The notes beneath the pieces were generated by a model, which searched no databases, was not told the DNA's origin, and saw only the letters and a program-made list of their open reading frames with translations. 39,725 nucleotides of DNA from CAAGNP01 sp045595965 (GTDB lineage: Bacteria > Bacteroidota > Bacteroidia > Bacteroidales > UBA932). A program made the translations under genes and the position numbers. The DNA is taken from contig JAZOBN010000018.1 of NCBI GenBank assembly GCA_045595965.1, positions 1 through 39,725 on the forward strand, written 5' to 3'. Below, piece by piece: positions 38,394-39,725 of this stretch (position 1 is the first letter of the stretch; each line of letters begins with the position of its first letter).

Positions 38394-39725
38394 ATGAAAA
38401 AGCTACTCTTTACGATTCTTTTCTTGTTCACTTGTGTATTTGCTTTCGGGCAAGCCCTTGAGATATCCCTTCAAGGTGGGATCAAAGAGGTTCCCAACGA
38501 TCTTGATGCAAGGGTCTACAGCCCTGTCAAGGATCAGAACAACAAGAGCTGTGCATTGATCAAGGTTAGTGTTACCAATACCTTGAAAAACCCTCTGACT
38601 CTTGAAGTTGGAGGATTGGGTGTTACCAAGAGGGAGGAGAGGGAGAATGGAGAGATATGGTTCTATGTCCCCTATCAGGTAAAGAACCTTTCGTTCAGGT
38701 GTCAGGATTATAACGATATTCCGATCATCCCCGTCCAATTGAAAGAGGCTACAGTCTATACCTTGAAATTCCAGACATCTGTCCTCGCCCAGACAGTCTA
38801 TCAGGTGCAGATGTCGAGCAACTATCTGAAAATCATATTAAATGAGCCTGGAGCTACTGTCTCTATAGGGAAGACTACCAATTATGAGAAACTGACCAGA
38901 ACCCTGAGCGAGACCCTTTTCAGGGAGAGGCTCGATTATGGGGAGTATTTCTATAAGGTATCACATCCACTATATACAGACTATACCGGCAGTGTGGTTG
39001 TAGGAGAGAGTATGAAAGATGTTGTTGTCAATATGAAACCATCCTACAGTTACCTCTCGGTAAGTTCAAACCCGAGTGGGGCGACACTGTTCGTTAATGG
39101 GGAGAGGAAAGGGGTGACCCCTTGCAAAGTGGATGAGCGCTATCCCAAAGGGAGTGTGAATATCTCTCTTCAGATGAATGATTACTATGCTTTGAGTCAG
39201 AGTGTCTCGGTAGTGGGTGATGGAGGGACACAGATGGTCAATCTCACCCTCAAGCCACAGTTTGCCACAGTTACCCTCACCTGTAAAGATCCTAAGGCCG
39301 AAATTTGGGTTGATGACGAAAAGAAAGGTGTAGGTATTTGGGAAGGACGTGTCAGCACACTCTCGCAACGACACCTCGTAACAGTCAGGAGGGAGGGTTA
39401 TCAGTCCCAGGAGGTGGCACTTAATGTCTCCGATGGGGCGATGGTGACACAGGAGATTGTCGCACCCATTCCCCTATATGGGGTGCTCAATGTAGAGAGT
39501 GCTCCGGACCTTGCTATAGTTAAGGTGGATGGCAAAAATGTAGGTACAACCCCCCTGTTGACCAAACTTCTTGCGGGCAAACATAAAATTGAGATTGTAA
39601 AAGAGGGTTATAAGACCCACATCCAAGATATCGTAATAGAGCACAACAAAGAGTTGTCGCTCAATAAATCACTTGTCAAGCAAGCTGTTGCTAAAGTTGC
39701 CGCTGCTGCAGGTGATTCCTATCCG
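38394..39725 (+). CDS. secreted PEGA-domain protein, 3' partial
   Basis: The frame is open for 444 codons from the ATG at 38394 to the window edge, so the C-terminus is missing. A signal peptide MKKLLFTILFLFTCVFAFGQ leads. The N-terminal part (about 20-200) is beta-rich and not recognised. At least two clear PEGA-type repeats follow: YLSVSSNPSGATLFVNGERK with GVTP (about 220-290), and GVLNVESAPDLAIVKVDGKN with VGTTPLL and GKHKIEIVKEGY (about 362-425). A more diverged copy lies between them (ATVTLTCKDPKAEIWVDDEKKG). PEGA modules are common in bacterial surface and envelope proteins. The missing C-terminus could hold the effector domain. Confidence 0.85.
   Translation, partial: MKKLLFTILFLFTCVFAFGQALEISLQGGIKEVPNDLDARVYSPVKDQNNKSCALIKVSVTNTLKNPLTLEVGGLGVTKREERENGEIWFYVPYQVKNLSFRCQDYNDIPIIPVQLKEATVYTLKFQTSVLAQTVYQVQMSSNYLKIILNEPGATVSIGKTTNYEKLTRTLSETLFRERLDYGEYFYKVSHPLYTDYTGSVVVGESMKDVVVNMKPSYSYLSVSSNPSGATLFVNGERKGVTPCKVDERYPKGSVNISLQMNDYYALSQSVSVVGDGGTQMVNLTLKPQFATVTLTCKDPKAEIWVDDEKKGVGIWEGRVSTLSQRHLVTVRREGYQSQEVALNVSDGAMVTQEIVAPIPLYGVLNVESAPDLAIVKVDGKNVGTTPLLTKLLAGKHKIEIVKEGYKTHIQDIVIEHNKELSLNKSLVKQAVAKVAAAAGDSYP

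Overview
The window is a 39.7 kb stretch of a chromosome from a member of the Bacteroidota, most likely order Bacteroidales. The sequence itself supports this. Most transcription units start just downstream of a TAnnTTTG box, in several cases with a TTTG about 19-20 nt upstream, which is the -7/-33 promoter of that phylum. Shine-Dalgarno sequences are largely absent. The gene set is also typical: fused SecDF, single-chain glycyl-tRNA synthetase, DUF4251, FloA with a short NfeD, a PD40/SPOR protein, and fumarate reductase A/B with malate dehydrogenase. The genus cannot be resolved from the sequence alone. I see no rRNA, CRISPR array, IS element, integrase or prophage.

Layout. 1-2.3 kb: ruvB and a secreted N-terminal-nucleophile amidase. 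2.4-5.0 kb (minus): a DUF4251 gene and a GH20 beta-hexosaminidase, separated from ruvB's unit by a bidirectional terminator. 5.1-8.5 kb: a polysaccharide mini-cluster (GT4, flippase, GT2). 8.5-12.1 kb: fumarate reductase/succinate dehydrogenase flavoprotein and iron-sulfur subunits followed by an alpha/beta hydrolase; no cytochrome b subunit is present. 12.1-15.1 kb (minus): hflX, tonB, mdh. 15.1-17.6 kb: ybeY, mnmG. 17.5-20.3 kb (minus): long-chain acyl-CoA ligase and threonine aldolase. 20.4-21.0 kb: a DUF4136 lipoprotein. 21.1-22.1 kb (minus): gcvH and ruvA. 22.2-24.6 kb: sufS, sufE, a SufT-like DUF59 gene and folK. 24.6-27.1 kb (minus): a secreted unknown protein and dsbD. 27.2-31.2 kb: glyS followed by four genes of unknown function. 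31.2-31.84 kb: an RNA- and hairpin-rich spacer with divergent tRNA-Ser(GCT) and tRNA-Pro(TGG). 31.8-35.1 kb (minus): floA, nfeD and a PD40/SPOR protein. 35.3-38.3 kb: secDF. 38.4 kb to the end: a PEGA-domain protein cut by the window edge.

Most of this is ordinary core genome: DNA repair, TCA/fumarate respiration, tRNA modification, Fe-S assembly, envelope redox and protein export. Codon use in sdhAB, mdh, gcvH, tonB, secDF and the membrane gene at 29998 looks like that of well-expressed genes.

The parts not explained by known genes are four. (1) A four-gene envelope cluster of unknown function (28742-31166) sits behind glyS. Its first gene encodes what looks like a lipoprotein signal peptide that begins upstream of every canonical start codon, at an ATT overlapping the glyS stop. 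(2) Two copies of a palindromic element lie 72 nt apart (31695-31815). (3) A separate long hairpin, with arms of 22 nt, lies at 31261-31313. (4) Terminator and promoter are fused at tonB/hflX and at secDF/PEGA; the former implies a leaderless or nearly leaderless hflX mRNA. I did not find a convincing new multi-gene defence or mobile system.
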